A stretch of DNA of 64,000 bases from Gaeumannomyces sp. JS-464 (GCA_002197995.1 NGZR01000001.1:9858001-9922000); one strand, 5' to 3'; numbered from the stretch's first letter, positions 11,861 to 24,019 are shown. A program made the numbers and translations. Notes: generated by a model not told the origin, from the letters alone.

Positions 11861-12522
11861 ATGGATCACACACGCGACCCCTGCCCATGGGTCATTCTCA
11901 ATGACTTTGGCGGCGCCTTCTGTATGGGTGTAAGTGCCCCAAGTCTCCTGGCACGCCGTCTCTATGCCCTCGGGAACATCCCGAGCCACATCTTGTAGCA
12001 TGCGCTGAACCAGCCCGACTCCGGACAGGCTATCGGCGGCACCATATGGCACGGCGTCAAGGGTTTTCGGAACTCTCCCTACGGCGAGCGCCGGATCGGT
12101 GCGCTAACGGCGATCAAGATGCGCGCCCCGGTGCTGGGCGGCAACTTCGGCGTCTGGGGCGGTCTTTTCAGCACATTCGACTGCGCCGTCAAGGGCGTCA
12201 GGAAAAAGGAGGACCCCTACAACGCAATCATCGCCGGTTTCTTTACCGGCGGTGCTCTTGCCGTCCGCGGTGGTTACAAGGCTGCGAGGAACAACGCTAT
12301 CGGCTGCGCCGTTTTACTTGCCGTCATAGAGGGCGTCGGTATCGGTTTCCAGAAGATGATGGCGGGGAGCACAAAGCTTGAGGTTGGTTGAGAATCCCCC
12401 GATGGCAGTCGAGACAGTTTGTTCTTCGGTCGACTGGGTTTTAGACCGTCCGAGCTGGTACCCAGACTAACACTCTACAGAACCCCCTACCGCCCCCAGA
12501 AGCCCAGGGAGCGTTGGCTTGA
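11861..12522 (+). CDS. TIM17: Mitochondrial import inner membrane translocase subunit Tim17
   Basis: Tim17 is the channel/voltage-sensor partner of Tim23 in the TIM23 complex that imports presequence proteins. Three exons are read directly: 11861-11929 ([20 protein letters not shown]...), 12029-12382 and 12481-12522. Intron 1 is GTAAGT...GACAG and intron 2 is GTTGGT with branch CTAAC and CTACAG. The mature frame has [56 protein letters not shown] and the glycine-zipper membrane segments [15 protein letters not shown] and [12 protein letters not shown]. The last exon adds [13 protein letters not shown], a typical fungal Tim17 tail. Length is 154 aa with no frame problem. Without the third exon the frame would stop at 12391. 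Confidence 0.95.
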
Positions 12523-12888
12523 ATTACGACGAACGACCCCACGGGAACGAAACCAAAATTCACCACTCTACTCTTTCTTTAACGTGCCACCGTCGAATGC
12601 CCCCGGGCGGTGGTCTCCTGTACATCTCTCGGGTTCGGCACGGTCTCTGCATCTTGAAACGGGGCAATGGGCGGGCGTTATTACAAACTGTACACTAGAC
12701 GGAGGAGAGGCTTGCCTGGAAGCCTGGAAAGAGTCACGACCAACGAAAGGAACGACTCAGCCACGCGATCTTCACCGCACGCGATCTACCGAAATAATTC
12801 ACTCGATTAACCAACCGTTTTCTATCTTGTGTTATTTCTGGCTCTATGAGATATAAGATGGACTAATAGATCGCTGCAACCACTGATC
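12523..12888. other. convergent 3' spacer
   Basis: Short convergent region between TIM17 and the asparaginase gene. Nothing beyond UTR-like sequence is seen. Confidence 0.4.
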
Positions 12889-14374
12889 CTACCTCCTCGG
12901 CTCACGGTACAGTCTTCTCGCCGCACCACCGTCGAACATCCTCTGGAGCACCCTCGGCCTCGTATCCAACGGCGCCAGGGACGTCTTTGAAAACCTGGTA
13001 GCGAGCCTTCCCTCGTCGTCGATCCAGGCGCGGTACATGCCGACCACAATTGTGATCATGCGCAATTTCGGACCGCACCTCAACCGTCCGGCCCTCCGCG
13101 TCCCTGACGAGCGCCACCTCGATGCCGATGATGCCGCCCTCGCCCTCACCCCTGGCACCCCACCGCTCCCCCGCGCTTCGCTGCAGCTCGCCCCGGGGCC
13201 CGCCACCGCCGTCAGCGCGGCCGCGGACGGCTCCGCGCCAAACCTCGCCAGCGCCGCAACGGTCCGCACCGCCGCCGTGCGCATGAAGCTGTCGCCGTTG
13301 CCGGTGCCGGAGCCCGCAAAGGCGCGCACCGTGGTGGCCCCGCTGCTCGCTGCCGCCGCGACGGGTGCATACAGGAACGGCGTCGGCAGGCAGTCCGCCA
13401 TCAGCGCCCTGAGCGCCGAGCTGAGCTGGACGGCGGGCGCGTCGGGCCTCGCCAGGGCGCGCCGCCACGACTCCTCTCTGGCGGACGACGGGTCGCCGCG
13501 CTCCTCCCACTCCTCGGCCCAGAAGCCGGCGCCGGGCACGGGCGTGTCGCCGATGCGGCCAGTCAGCTTGTTGGTCAGGCCGCCGGTGCTGGTGGCGACG
13601 CACAGCACCCTGTCCGAGTCGAGCGCCACGGCGCCCACGGTGCCCTGCGGCAGGTACTCGGTCGCCGACCAGGTCGCGGGCTCGCGGCCCCCCGTGGCCT
13701 TCTCCCGCTCCAGCGCCGCGACGTGCTCGTCCCACCGCCTCTGCGTGAAGAAGTACGACGGCTCGACGAGGGCCAGGCCGTACTGCGCCGCCAGCTGCTC
13801 GGCGGCCGGTCCGTGGAGGAGCGTGTGGCCCTGCGCGGAGGGGATGTCGAGGCGGCCGTCGCCACATTGCAAGGAAGAGGAGGCGCCGAGGAGACTAGAG
13901 GGGCCGCCGAGGTCGGCGTCGCCGTGCTCGAGCATGGCACGGGCGAGCAGGATGGGGTTGCGCACGCGGCGCAGGCCGGTGGCGCCGACGCCGCGCTTGG
14001 CCCGGCCGCGCGAGACCATGACCGAGGCCTCGAGCTCGTTGAGGCCGTCGCGCGTGAAGACGGCGCCGTGGCCGGCGTTGAAGAGCGGGTTGTCCTCGAG
14101 CTGCAGGACCGCGTGGACGGCGGCGTCGGGCGGTTGGCAGCTGTGAGGCTATTGGGGTCGTCATGTATGTGTGAGTTTTGGATACCTAGAAGGTTTTGTT
14201 AGTATGGAGACTAGGCTGCGAGGCACCGGTGGCCGGGAATCATACAATGGTTAACAGGGCTGTACGGAAGGCGTTGTATCGATCCGGTGGGAGATTCCCC
14301 GGCGTGATATTCCCGGCCCCGCCATGGATGATAAGGCGCGGCGTTATGATCGGGGTTTGTCGTTTGTATTCCAT
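12889..14374 (-). CDS. Ntn-type L-asparaginase / isoaspartyl peptidase (threonine nucleophile)
   Basis: This family hydrolyses asparagine or isoaspartyl peptides after autocleavage at a Thr. Exon 1 (14374-14246) gives MEYKRQTPIITPRLIIHGGA, with the IHGGAG start motif. The intron is 14245-14186 (GTATGA...TTCTAG). Exon 2 begins VSKTHTYMTTP and carries LEDNPLFNAGHGAVFTRDGL, NELEASVMVSRG, GVGATGLRRVRNPILLAREM-like sequence, and YLPQGTVGAVALD with the predicted nucleophile Thr, then STGGLTNKLTGRIGDTP. Three frame changes are needed: near 14128 (sense of one extra or two missing bases), near 13191 (one missing G; AGPGGELQRSAG) and near 13042 (opposite sense; DHNCGGMYRAW). Net spliced length is then divisible by three. 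Assembly indels or a decaying gene; the family is certain. Confidence 0.82.
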
Positions 14375-14795
14375 GGTTCTTTGCGGTGACGGGCTACTCT
14401 ATCCTCGTCCTGGAGATGCTTTAGTACGCGGGGCCTATCACTATTTTCAGTTAAGAAAGACAACGTCTACAAGACCGAGTCGAACCCCTTGAATGGCCTA
14501 TTATATGGACTCAAGCGGGCCGAGGTCGGGGGATGGTCGGAGGCCAGCCGGCAGGGCTCCCCTGGTCTTGTTATCAAGCTTCTTATCTCCGCTAGAGCCG
14601 CCCCACTTCCCCACTTCCGTTGGTGGAGACGTCTTCTTCGCACGTGACAGCGCGTTTCCAGAGATGCAGTGCACGCGTGTCAATTCGTGACGTTGACTAG
14701 GCTCAGCCCGGCGAGTCTCTGTCAAGACCCCGCTCGCCCATTTGCTCAGCATTCCACTGCTGCCTGGTAATTCCTGCATTGGACCTGCTAGCACT
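14375..14795. other. divergent promoter region, asparaginase / RecQ
   Basis: About 420 nt shared between two divergently transcribed genes. It contains one CACGTG (14641-14646). No further element can be assigned. Confidence 0.4.
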
Positions 14796-17477
14796 ATGAG
14801 CGACTACGGATCTGGCGATGACCTCTTCGACGGGGACGAGGCAGGCGCCGTCCTGGCACACGTGGCCTCGAGCCAGACACAGGCTGCCAACGCTTCGCCC
14901 CAAGCCCCGCTGAAGCGCAAGTTCGAGGATGAGGAGGATGAGTTCGACGATCTCCTTGCCGAGGGGTTCTCTGCGATAGAAGATGTCAAGAAGCCGCGGA
15001 TCAAGCTCCAAGCCGACGACGCCACGCCGTGCCCTCGTAGAACCGAGCTGGCGCGGAAGATCCTCCGCAAGACATTTGGCTACGATGGCTTTCGCCTAGA
15101 GCAGGAAGCTGCCATCTCCAGTATCCTTTATGGCAGAAATGCCATGGTTGTGATGCCCACGGGAGGAGGCAAAAGTCTGTGCTACCAGGTAAGTCGTCGT
15201 AGCATCCCTTATTGTAGTCCTACATCTTGGATATATGGAACGGCCAGCTCCTATCTACACCATTATTTGCGCGTGGATGACATAGAACTGCCTTTCCCTG
15301 GCTTGCTAACATCACATATCACAGGTCCCAGCAATCGCCTTCGAGGAGCTAGATTGTGCCAGTGGCGCCGCTAGGCCAGGCGGTCATGGTATCACCATCA
15401 TCGTCTCTCCCTTCTTGCTCTGATGAGGGACCAGGTTGATGTGCTCAAGCGCAAGGGCGTCGCTGCCGAAAGCATTGACTCGACCAAGACTTGGGAGCAA
15501 CAGCAAGAGATCAGCGGCAAAATGCGGGACGGGACGCTGCGTCTCCTGTATTGCGCCCCTGAGCGCCTTAATAACGAGGGCTTTATCGAGAACCTGAAGC
15601 ACGTGGCTGGCGGGATCCGGCTCGTCGCCGTTGATGAGGCCCACTGCATCTCCGAATGGGGCCACCAGTTCAGACCGGACTACTTGAAGGTCTCCCGGTT
15701 CGTCCAAGAGATCAAGGCCGAACGCGCCATCTGCCTCACGGCCACGGCCACGACCAACGTCATTGAAGATGTTTGTAAGGCCTTCGACATCGCCAAGAAC
15801 GACGTCTTCCGCACCGCGCCCTATCGTCCAAACTTACGGCTTCTAGCGAGACCCGTGAAGCGCGCCGAGGATAAGCTGGATGAGCTCCTCTCATTTTTGA
15901 AGAAACACAAGGGCCCAACGCTGGTCTACGTTACGGCCCAGCAACATACAGTGAACCTGGCGGAGAAGCTAGTCAAGGCTGGGCTGCGCGCTCTCCCTTT
16001 CCATGCAGGCATGAAAACGGAAGACAAAGAAGCCACCCAAGACAAGTTCATGGCTGACAAGGTCGACATCGTTGTCGCCACAATCGCATTCGGGATGGGA
16101 ATTGACAAGCCCAACATCCGAAATGTGGTGCATTACGGCATTCCGGGCTCAGTCGAGGAGTATAGCCAACAGGTTGGCCGCGCGGGCCGAGACGGAAAGC
16201 CTAGCAGCTGCATGTTCTACCTCTGCCCTGAGGACCTGGACGTTCGCTCGGTGCTCGCCTACGGTGATACCCCAACTCGGAACGCCGTGGTCTCAGTGCT
16301 ACAAAATATCTTCGACGAGGAGGTCACGGCTCTTCCTCTCGAGGGTGTTTTTAAACGCAGCCAATATGCGCAGACGAATGAATACGACATCCGTGCCAAT
16401 CCTCTATCGATTATCTATGCGATGCTGGAGCTGCGATTTGGACTGATCCGCGCCGTCACCCCCGAGTATGGCCAGTACAAGTTCGATCCTCAGAGCAAGT
16501 ACGACGCCACCATCTCGAAAGATAATTCGCCCGCAGCGCGAGCTATCACCCAATTCTCCTCTAAGCCGGCGAGAGGCAAGATTTACACCATGGATGTCCA
16601 GGCCGCTGCTCGAACCCTGAACCTCAACCGGCAAGAGATTATCAGGAAGCTTAACGAGCTGCACGACAAGGGCTTCATCAAACTGACGGCCTCGGGACTG
16701 GAAAACCGATATCGGGTCACATCCAAGAAGCTGCCCCGGACGCCCGCCGAGATCGGCACTCTGGCAGACGAGATCTTTGCCGATCTGAAGCAGCGTGAGT
16801 CCGACGCAGTCCATCGGATCGACCAGGTCATAGGGCTGGTGACGGGAAAGCAGTGCTTTGCCTACGCTCTTGCGTTGCACTTTGACATGGGCCTGCCAGA
16901 CGACAAGAAGCGTTGCGGCCACTGCGGCTTCTGCGAGACGGGCGTCGCCGTGGTCATGCCCGACGCGCCGCGCCAGGCTCCGGCCGGCCTGGACCTGCTC
17001 ATGGAGATCCTCAACACCGTCCCGGACCGCGACGACCCCCTGCTCCTGACCAAGATCGCGTTTGGCATCACCACCCGCGCGTTACGCGGATGAAGATTAG
17101 CAGGAATCATGTCTTTGGGTCGCTGGTGGGCCACAACTTCAACGTAAGGATCCCCGGCTCGAAGAGTTTCTTCCTGTTCTTCTTGATCGGCCTTTTTGGT
17201 TTCATGCTAACATGGCTGCCATTTCTAAACCCACCCCCTATAGGCTGTTCTCGACGAGTTCACCCAGGTCTGCAGCCAGGAGGGCGGCAAGAGTGGTAGC
17301 GTCAAGCGGGAAGGTTCCACGCCGGCAATCAAGAAGGAACCGACGAGTAGCGCCTATTCGGGCCGACCAACTCAAACGTCTGGTGGTCGAGGATGGGGGC
17401 GAGGTCGGGGCTCCGGATCCAGCCAGGTGTCCAGCAGTCGGGGCGGGGGGCGAGGCCGGGGCTGGGGGCGGACTTGA
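14796..17477 (+). CDS. RecQ-family ATP-dependent 3'-5' DNA helicase
   Basis: Exons 14796-15188, 15325-17143 and 17244-17477; introns GTAAGT...CACAG and GTAAGG...TATAG. An acidic N-terminus (MSDYGSGDDLFDGDEAG) precedes the helicase core: motif I MPTGGGKSLCYQ, II DEAHCISEWGHQFRPDY, III CLTATATT, V ATIAFGMGIDKPNIRNVV, VI QQVGRAGRDG. The RecQ zinc region (CMFYLCPEDL) and RQC winged helix follow, with CGHCGFC near the end. The C-terminus is an RG-rich tail (GRGWGRGRGSGS). Two frame changes, in CCC runs at 15409-15411 (IIVSPLLALMRDQ) and 17074-17076 (TTPRVTRMKISR), are each one missing C. With both, the length is 2448 nt (815 aa). The short form without long N- or C-terminal extensions resembles RecQ1-like rather than Sgs1/Qde-3-type proteins (inference). 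Confidence 0.9.
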
Positions 17478-18733
17478 AGCTGTTGGCTGCGCTCGGGGGC
17501 AAATACCCATGCAACAGCGAGCCAAGCAATGGACATGTTTCTTCGCTAGCCCCAAGACAAATCTCAAGCGCCCACCCGTGAGGCGAGCCTGCGTGACGGC
17601 AAACGCCCAAAGCTTGTCTTGAGGGATATAGCTCACAGGGGTGGGTAGCATCAGGCACTATCCGACAGCAGACTACCTCTTAGCAGAGGCGAAAAGGGTC
17701 CGCGAGCCCCCCGCTGGGGCTGGTGTCACAAAGCCAAGATTCCTATCAGTGATGGCGGATCTTACCGCCAAGATATATATGACCATGTGTAATGGAGGGG
17801 GAGAGAACAACCTTGCCTTTTTGGACGGCGTTTGCGTCCCGCCGCGCAAATTCCCCATGTCCACTTATCTACCCCTTGGCCTTGTCTTTTTTCCATGTCA
17901 CCCCGCGGCCCGACCGCGGCAGGGGCAGACTCGCAGGCGAGTTGAAACGGCGTACCCCAGGCGATCGGCGGGTAGGGTCAAAACAACCTCAACTGCCGCC
18001 GAGGAAGGGGGGGAGGGTCCCCCCACTTCTCAATCCACATCCGGCATTTGGTCGCGTGCTAATTCGCCGCAGCCCGCGGTGCTTTGGTGCGCCGCCAAGC
18101 GGCAAAAATCCCCGTTGCTGTCGCAGTTGGGGGGCCCGGTGGCTGTGCAATGTCGATGATATCTCTTGGCCTTCTTCCATTTCATTATTCATTTTTCTCT
18201 TGGCCGACCGGCACTGTTGTTTTTTCTCCTGTCTTGGCTGTCACAGCGCGTTTGTCGCCAAGCAACGAAAGTCTGGGAGTGAGAGGGTGAGGGTCCATTT
18301 TGGTGGCTCCGCGGCGAGGCATCTTTGTCATGTTAGCGCTTTCTTTCCTTTCTCCCCTTTCTCAAGCTGGCAAGCCGACTCGTCCAAGTTCGTCCAATGT
18401 TACCGCCGTGTTGACCGCAGCGTCCTTGCTAGGGGGTCGGTTGTTCGGACACGACGTCGGTCGGTCGCCCGGGGGTGTCATTCTATGGCGGTCAATTTTC
18501 GAGCTGCGTTCCCTGTTCCCTTTGGTCCGGGATATGGCCCCGGCGCGCTGAGTTAAACGGTGGTTTGTTTTTGCTCCTAATTTCTTAACCAATGACGCAT
18601 ATCCACTTTGCAAAAGGCAAGCTAGCTACATTGTCGCAGGGTTGACCGAGGCGACTGTTCCCTGTGCTACGGCCCCAATGCCCGCCCGCGGCCTCTCCCG
18701 CCCGTGTCTCGACCTCCCACGGTCGTTGTTTTG

Positions 18734-18773
<40 letters not shown>

Positions 18774-19246
18774 CGGTGACACCTTGGCGGACTCTTCGAT
18801 CCATCCGGGCCGGTCGGGGGGAAATATTCTATTGACAGGGAAAAATGGCCAGCCGGGCTGGCTGACTGACTTGGCGCGGTCTCGTGCATAACGCGTCATG
18901 CTATAATCGCATTTTTTGGCGTATGACATTGAGGGTATCGTCGACGTATGACGAGCGGCGCGGCGTGTCAGATAGAGCAGATCTGATGATTTGTTTTTTT
19001 TTTCTTATTGGTCGCTAAAGCTTGGTTCTAGCTACCTATCCCCTTCCATGGTATCAACCCCCCAGACCCAACAGCGCTAGGCAGACAAACGAGAACAGCA
19101 CTCTATGTCGCTTTCTGTACAGACGAAAATGGAAAACCGTATGCTAGGCAAGGAAAGATACAGACAGGAAAAAAATGAAACAAACGGCGGAGATGCGTGA
19201 TAATATGCCTCTCGGGGATCACCCCAGCCCCTTACATTTCTTTCGC
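17478..19246. other. 1.8-kb spacer without a supported gene
   Basis: Lies between the 3' ends of RecQ and the phosphate symporter. It contains low-complexity pyrimidine tracts and a 37-A homopolymer. Candidate frames (for example 17792-18556) show no domain and no splice logic. Confidence 0.45.
18734..18770 (+). repeat. poly-A tract (37 A)
   Basis: Uninterrupted A run in noncoding DNA. No target-site duplication or retroposed cDNA is recognisable next to it. Confidence 0.9.
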
Positions 19247-21265
19247 TCAGGCCTTGAAGTGAGGGGTGTTGAGCAGGATGCCCATCATGATGCCGCCGAT
19301 GGAGCCGGCGACGGGGATGGTCATGATCCAGGAGAAGACGAGCAGGCCGACCCGCTGGAAGTTGACGGCCTTGAGGGTGCCGTTGCACAGGCCGACGCCG
19401 ACGGTGGCGCCCGTGATGCACATCGAGGTCGAGACGGGCAGGGCGTACTGCGAGAAGATGAGGACGGTGATGGCGGCGCCCATCTCCATGGACGAGCCGC
19501 GGCTGGGGGAGTGGTAGGTGATCTTGTTGCCCATGACTGTGTGGCGGAAAGGGGTTTGTTAGTGAAACTGTTGCTTTTTTTATAAGGGTTGGTTTCAAGT
19601 AGAGGAAAGAGAAAACCGAGCTTACCCTTCATGATGTTGTAGCCGTAGGTGATGAGACCCAGCGAGATGGTGAGTGACAGGACAGCGAGCATCCAGATGT
19701 CGACCTGGGTCTTGGCGGGCACAACCTTGCCGGTGCTCCAGGCGCCGTAGATGACGGCCCAGGGGCCGACCGAGTTGCCAATGTCGTTGGCGCCGTGGGC
19801 GAAGGAGGCGGTGCAGGCGGTCAGGACCTGGACGAACGAGTACGTGTGCTCGACCTCGTTGGGGTACTTGCGGGCGTGGGCGTAGACGCGGGCCATGCGC
19901 TCGCCGTCGGGCGTGCCGGCGATGCCCGTCTGGGCGGCGTGGATGTCGTAGTGCATGCCGTACAGGGCGCCGACGACGACCATGGCGGGCAGGCGCTTGA
20001 AGAAGGTGACCATGTTCTGGCGCTCGTAGATCTGGCCGGGGCCCATCGGGTTCTCGTGCAGCGTGCGCATGGCCCAGCCGAGCGGGCCGCGGCCCTGGCG
20101 CATTTTGGCGTGCAGGCGCTCCTCGCCCTCGGCGACCAGCTCCTTGTGCGTCTTGGTACGGCCGGCGGTCTCGGCCACGACCATCTGCTTCTCCGACTCC
20201 TGGTCCTGGGCCTGCTTGCTGGATTCGGGCTTGGTGATGTCGTCGTCCTGCGAGCCCGAGGCGGACGAGCCGACGGGGCGCTCGCCCTGCTGGACCTCCT
20301 CGTGGTCATCCTGCACGACGGCGTAGTTGCGGACCTTGACGGCGTGCTGGCCGGCGTCCTCGGGGGCGGGGCGCTTGAACAGGAGCGGGCCCTGGAAGAA
20401 GTCGTACCACTTGAGGGTGTAGTCGCGCTTGATGACCTTGGCGTGGACGTAGGGAACGAAGAAGATGGCGGACAGCAGGCAGACGCCGAAGCCGCAGCCC
20501 AGGGTGACGGAGGCGATGTACCAGGCGGGCTTGTTGGCCAGCCCGAGGGCGGGCGAGCCCTTGTAGACGACGACAGACAGGTGCAGACGGTGGCGGCGAT
20601 GAGGAAGAAGAAGGGCGAGGTGTAGACGGCCCAGGGGAGCGGGTTCTTGCGCACGTGCACGACGAGCTTGATGAGCATGAAGATGATGGCGCCGAAGCCG
20701 GCCGAGGCGGCGGGCGCCATGGCGAGACCCGCGAAGATGGCGCCCAGGCCTTTGCCGTCGTTCCAGCCCCACTTGACGCCTGAGGCGCCGACGGTGGCGA
20801 CGCCGACGCCGGCGACCGACGAGATGAGTGAGTAGGTGGACGAGACGTGGGCCGAGTGGCGCGTGCACCACATGACCCAGATAGAGGCGCCGGCCAGAGC
20901 GCAGGTGAAGGCGAGCATCTGCACGCCCGGGTCGTTGCGGAAGGCGGTGGCGGGGATGATGCCGTTCTTGATGGTCTCGGCGGTGCGGGCGCCGACGGCG
21001 ATGGCGCCCACCATCTCGAAGATTGTTCCGAGGATCATGGCCTGGCGGTAGGTCACGGAGCGGGACGAGACACTGGTGGCCCAGGCATTCGCCACATCGT
21101 CTAGGAAGAGGGTGGGGGGAGCACGTTAGTTGACCAGGGCTACGAGAAGGCGAGGCGAAACAAGGCAAGATGAGACAATGACTCACTTGCGCCGTTGTTG
21201 TAGGCATCGAGCATGGCAAAGAAGGTGCCAATGGCAAATATGTAGGTATACTGTTCGAGCACCAT
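19247..21265 (-). CDS. pho-4: PiT-family Na+/phosphate symporter (Pho-4/Pho89-like)
   Basis: High-affinity plasma-membrane phosphate uptake. Exon 1 (21265-21187) encodes MVLEQYTYIFAIGTFFAM and splits the signature GANDVANA with exon 2 (21100-19626); exon 3 is 19536-19247. Introns are GTGAGT...CCTAG (86 nt) and GTAAGC...CACAG (89 nt). Family motifs are GANDVANAWATSV near the N-terminus and its inverted-repeat partner HGANDIGNSVGPWAV near the C-terminus, on either side of a long charged cytosolic loop. One frame change near 20580 (VCT to LSVVVYKGS) is one missing C; with it the spliced length is 1845 nt (614 aa). The upstream region holds CACGTG motifs, the core bound by the phosphate regulator NUC-1/Pho4 in fungi, but distant from the start. 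Confidence 0.92.
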
Positions 21266-21807
21266 CTTGAAGGACGGGCAGCCGGCGGCTGACTGGTGCG
21301 TAGGGCTGGGAAGGGTGTGGTCGACTGGACCGCTGCACGGCCTGCGGTGAAGCGGCGGGACGGAACGATCTCTCGGGGCGATCGAGGAACTCTTGTCTGC
21401 AGAGTGTTGACAAGAGGTTGAGAGAGGTCGGCGGCACACCAAAATCATCAACAGTCCGGGCAGAGAGAGCGAGGCGGAAGCTTTTTATGCTTCTGGCCAG
21501 GTCGGTACCTCCCACCCGAGGTGTGGATGGAAGCCAATAAACCACGGGTGGAGGAGGAGGAGGAGAAGGAGGGAGGGGGGCCTGGAAGTCTCATGGTTGC
21601 AGGGGTGGCCGGTGTTTCCTGGAGCTAGCTCAATATCAACGCCCGTCTGGGACACCGACCCGCACGCCCCCTAGAAGATGCGCACCTATGTAGGAGCTAC
21701 CGCTTGGCGGGCTGCAACGCGACGGTCATGGCATGGGACGGGCGGAGGGTGAGGACTGGGGACGCCAGGCGGGCAGGGAAGGGCCTTGCAAGGGGGGGAG
21801 GGAAAAA

Positions 21808-21930
21808 AAAATTTAAAAAAAAAATTTTAAAAAAAAAAATTTAAAAAAAAAAATTTAAAAAAAAAAATTTAAAAAAAAAATTTAAAAAAAAAAAAAATTT
21901 AAAAAAAAAATTAAAAAAAAAAATTTAAAA
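21808..21930 (+). repeat. array of A(9-14)TTT units, about 14-nt period
   Basis: Nine or so units, each an A run of 9-14 followed by TT, TTT or TTTT, end abruptly at a unique border (AGTCTCACGG). It lies about 540 nt upstream of the phosphate symporter start and is noncoding. Confidence 0.9.
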
Positions 21931-22270
21931 AGTCTCACGGGTGGCGAGCGAGCGCCAAAGAGAGCAAGCAGGAGATGGGAGAGATCCAGGCGCACGGGTT
22001 CCCGGTTCTCCTTTTTGCGCATGCTGTGTCCCCACCGCGCGCGTCTTTCCTGCTTGATTTGGTAGTACCCGGCCTTCAACCTGCGTCTGGCTCGGAGCTG
22101 GCTGCCTGTCCTTCACGCCAGACGTGACTTTTTGGCGCCACCGACGCGTGCAATCGAAAGTGGCGGCGGGGCCGGCGTGGACATGGCCTTGACTTTTACG
22201 AAGATCGGGTCGGTTCGGTCGGTCGCCTAAAAACCCAGCAGAACCCCAATGATCTCATCGCCAGCCGGCA

Positions 22271-22658
22271 CACGTGCGCCATTCCCCCAACCGTCGTTGG
22301 CACATCTTGGCTGTTGTCTTTCCAAGAAAATGCGCTGCAGGAACGGCACACTACGGTCTTGTCCATCTCTTGTCCATCTCTTGACTAGAGCTTGTCGGTC
22401 TTGTCCCTTTCCTGGGGCCGAATGCTTGTCGCTCTTGGCCTTGGGACACGAGTGTGTGCGAAGGATGGCGTGCGTCCGTGGCTTTTTTTTGTTCTTGTGT
22501 CTCTGGGCTTGCATTGCATGTGCCTCGGGGTTGGGCGAGATGGCATGCAGCTGTGTTGGTGTTGCTCGCTTCTTCACTTGGCAGGCGGCGCAGCTGGCTG
22601 ATTGCCTCGAGAATTGGTGGGCAACCCGCGCCTATCAAAGCGGCTCGACACCCACGTG
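22271..22658. promoter_or_regulatory. CACGTG pair upstream of the phosphate symporter
   Basis: CACGTG occurs at 22271-22276 and 22653-22658, with another at 23777-23782, about 1.0-2.5 kb upstream of the start codon. In Neurospora and yeast this core is the site of the phosphate-starvation bHLH factor. Function here is inferred only from the neighbour, and the motif is short enough to occur by chance. Confidence 0.25.
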
Positions 22659-23995
22659 GGCTCTCCAAACCGTCTCTTTGGACGGGAATCCTTCCCGCCA
22701 AGCCTCCTGCCCCGGCTGCCGCCCCGCCAGCCGTGTGGGCCACCTTCCCCAATGGTTCTCCCCGCCAGCGCTAATTGGCCCAGCGCCTGTTCCCTTTGGG
22801 TTGGCGACCCCACCCTTCACGACGTCAAGCTGGCTTTCATGTGTCTTCTGTCTTTGCGCCTGGGTCTAGCCCTCGTTTTTCTCCCATCCATCAACCCCCA
22901 GGGCCCAATTCCAGTGCCATTTCCCGCCGGCCGATGCGCGTCTCCGCCTCTCCCGCTCCTCGCCTGGCCAATCCGACGCATGAAGCCAGCCATCCTCGCC
23001 AATCTCGGACGGTCTAGCCTGCTTTGGCTACCGACGGGTCGTCAACCCGCGTCCTCTATGCATTGGCCGATAGTTCAACAGTCCAAAATGGGACTGTTGC
23101 GCGGGCTTCGCCTTAGTGCCTTGGGCAAATGAAACTTCCTGTTTCACGATCACAGTCCCGATCTGGAAGGCTTCTAGAATCCTATACGTAAACCCCTGTA
23201 TACTCGTCTTGTCCAGCGGCCACCTCGGTCCCGATTTCGTCAATCTGCTTGCTTTTTTCACCAATACGTGTAGATAGTCTCTCGTGGCGTTCAAGAGTCT
23301 TTTGTTTTTTGATGATTTTTGTGAGCCAGACTAGCTGCTCTCGCCACCGACAGTGACAACGATCAGTCTGGAAAGTGGCCAGCTCGCCACCAGTCCATCA
23401 GCCGCCTGCGTGGCGCAAGCGACCCGACGGACTTTGGGACGGCGCCGTGCTTCAACGAGCTGAGTGTATTATTCACGAGGCGGCCATCGAAAGCGGGGTA
23501 TGAACCGCGCGGCGGCGGCGACATATTTCCCCTTTTGAGGAGCCATATCGTGTTTCTCATATTTGCTTTGCTCTCGGCTACTGGCCATCCAGGATAGATC
23601 CTGACGTCTTTTTCCAATGCACGTCGACTTCATGATCGGCGGCCTAACGACACCGACGGCGTAAATCCATAGGGACCAGCTTCCTGCCCCCCACCTGTAG
23701 GGCTTGGCATGGCCGATAATTTGCCTGGTGGCTGTGGCCTGTGTTTTGACCAACGGATCGCAGCCGATGGATCGAGCACGTGGGTTGGTCTCCGCGAGTT
23801 TTCCCTCGCAATAACTCCACCCAAAAAAAGGAAAAGTCCGCAAGCGAGTCCCCTGTCTCTTCTTGGGGAAAAAACCGACAGGCTGGCGGAGCCCTATTCC
23901 TGGGACCACATGGGCCACCAGCAGGCTCTTCATTTCATCTGCCAACAGACTAATCTGCATTGAACCCCTTCTACGTACCCCTTTTCGTCGATCTG

Positions 23996-24019
23996 TTTTT
24001 TTTTTTTTTTTTTTTTTTT
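23996..24019 (+). repeat. poly-T tract (24 T)
   Basis: Uninterrupted T run in the spacer. No associated gene or element is seen. Confidence 0.9.

Noticed and set aside
13037..14146. 369-aa plus-strand frame over the asparaginase gene
   Set aside because: Shadow frame; the minus strand carries the IHGGAG, NAGHGAV and GTVGAVALD motifs and a clean first intron.
14440..14520. B-box-like GGTTCGACTC on the minus strand, considered as a tRNA
   Set aside because: The flanking bases do not form a T-stem and no D-arm, anticodon arm or acceptor stem can be paired.
18734..18770. Poly-A run as the tail of a retroposed element
   Set aside because: No upstream coding remnant, reverse-transcriptase motif or target-site duplication was found.
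19795..20625. 276-aa plus-strand frame opposite the phosphate symporter
   Set aside because: It is the antisense shadow of a well-supported minus-strand gene, rich in Gly/Val/Asp as expected from mirrored codons.
22249..22869. 206-aa open frame in the symporter upstream region
   Set aside because: No domain, odd Cys/Ser/Pro composition, overlapping frames of similar length on both strands; looks like chance in GC-rich spacer.
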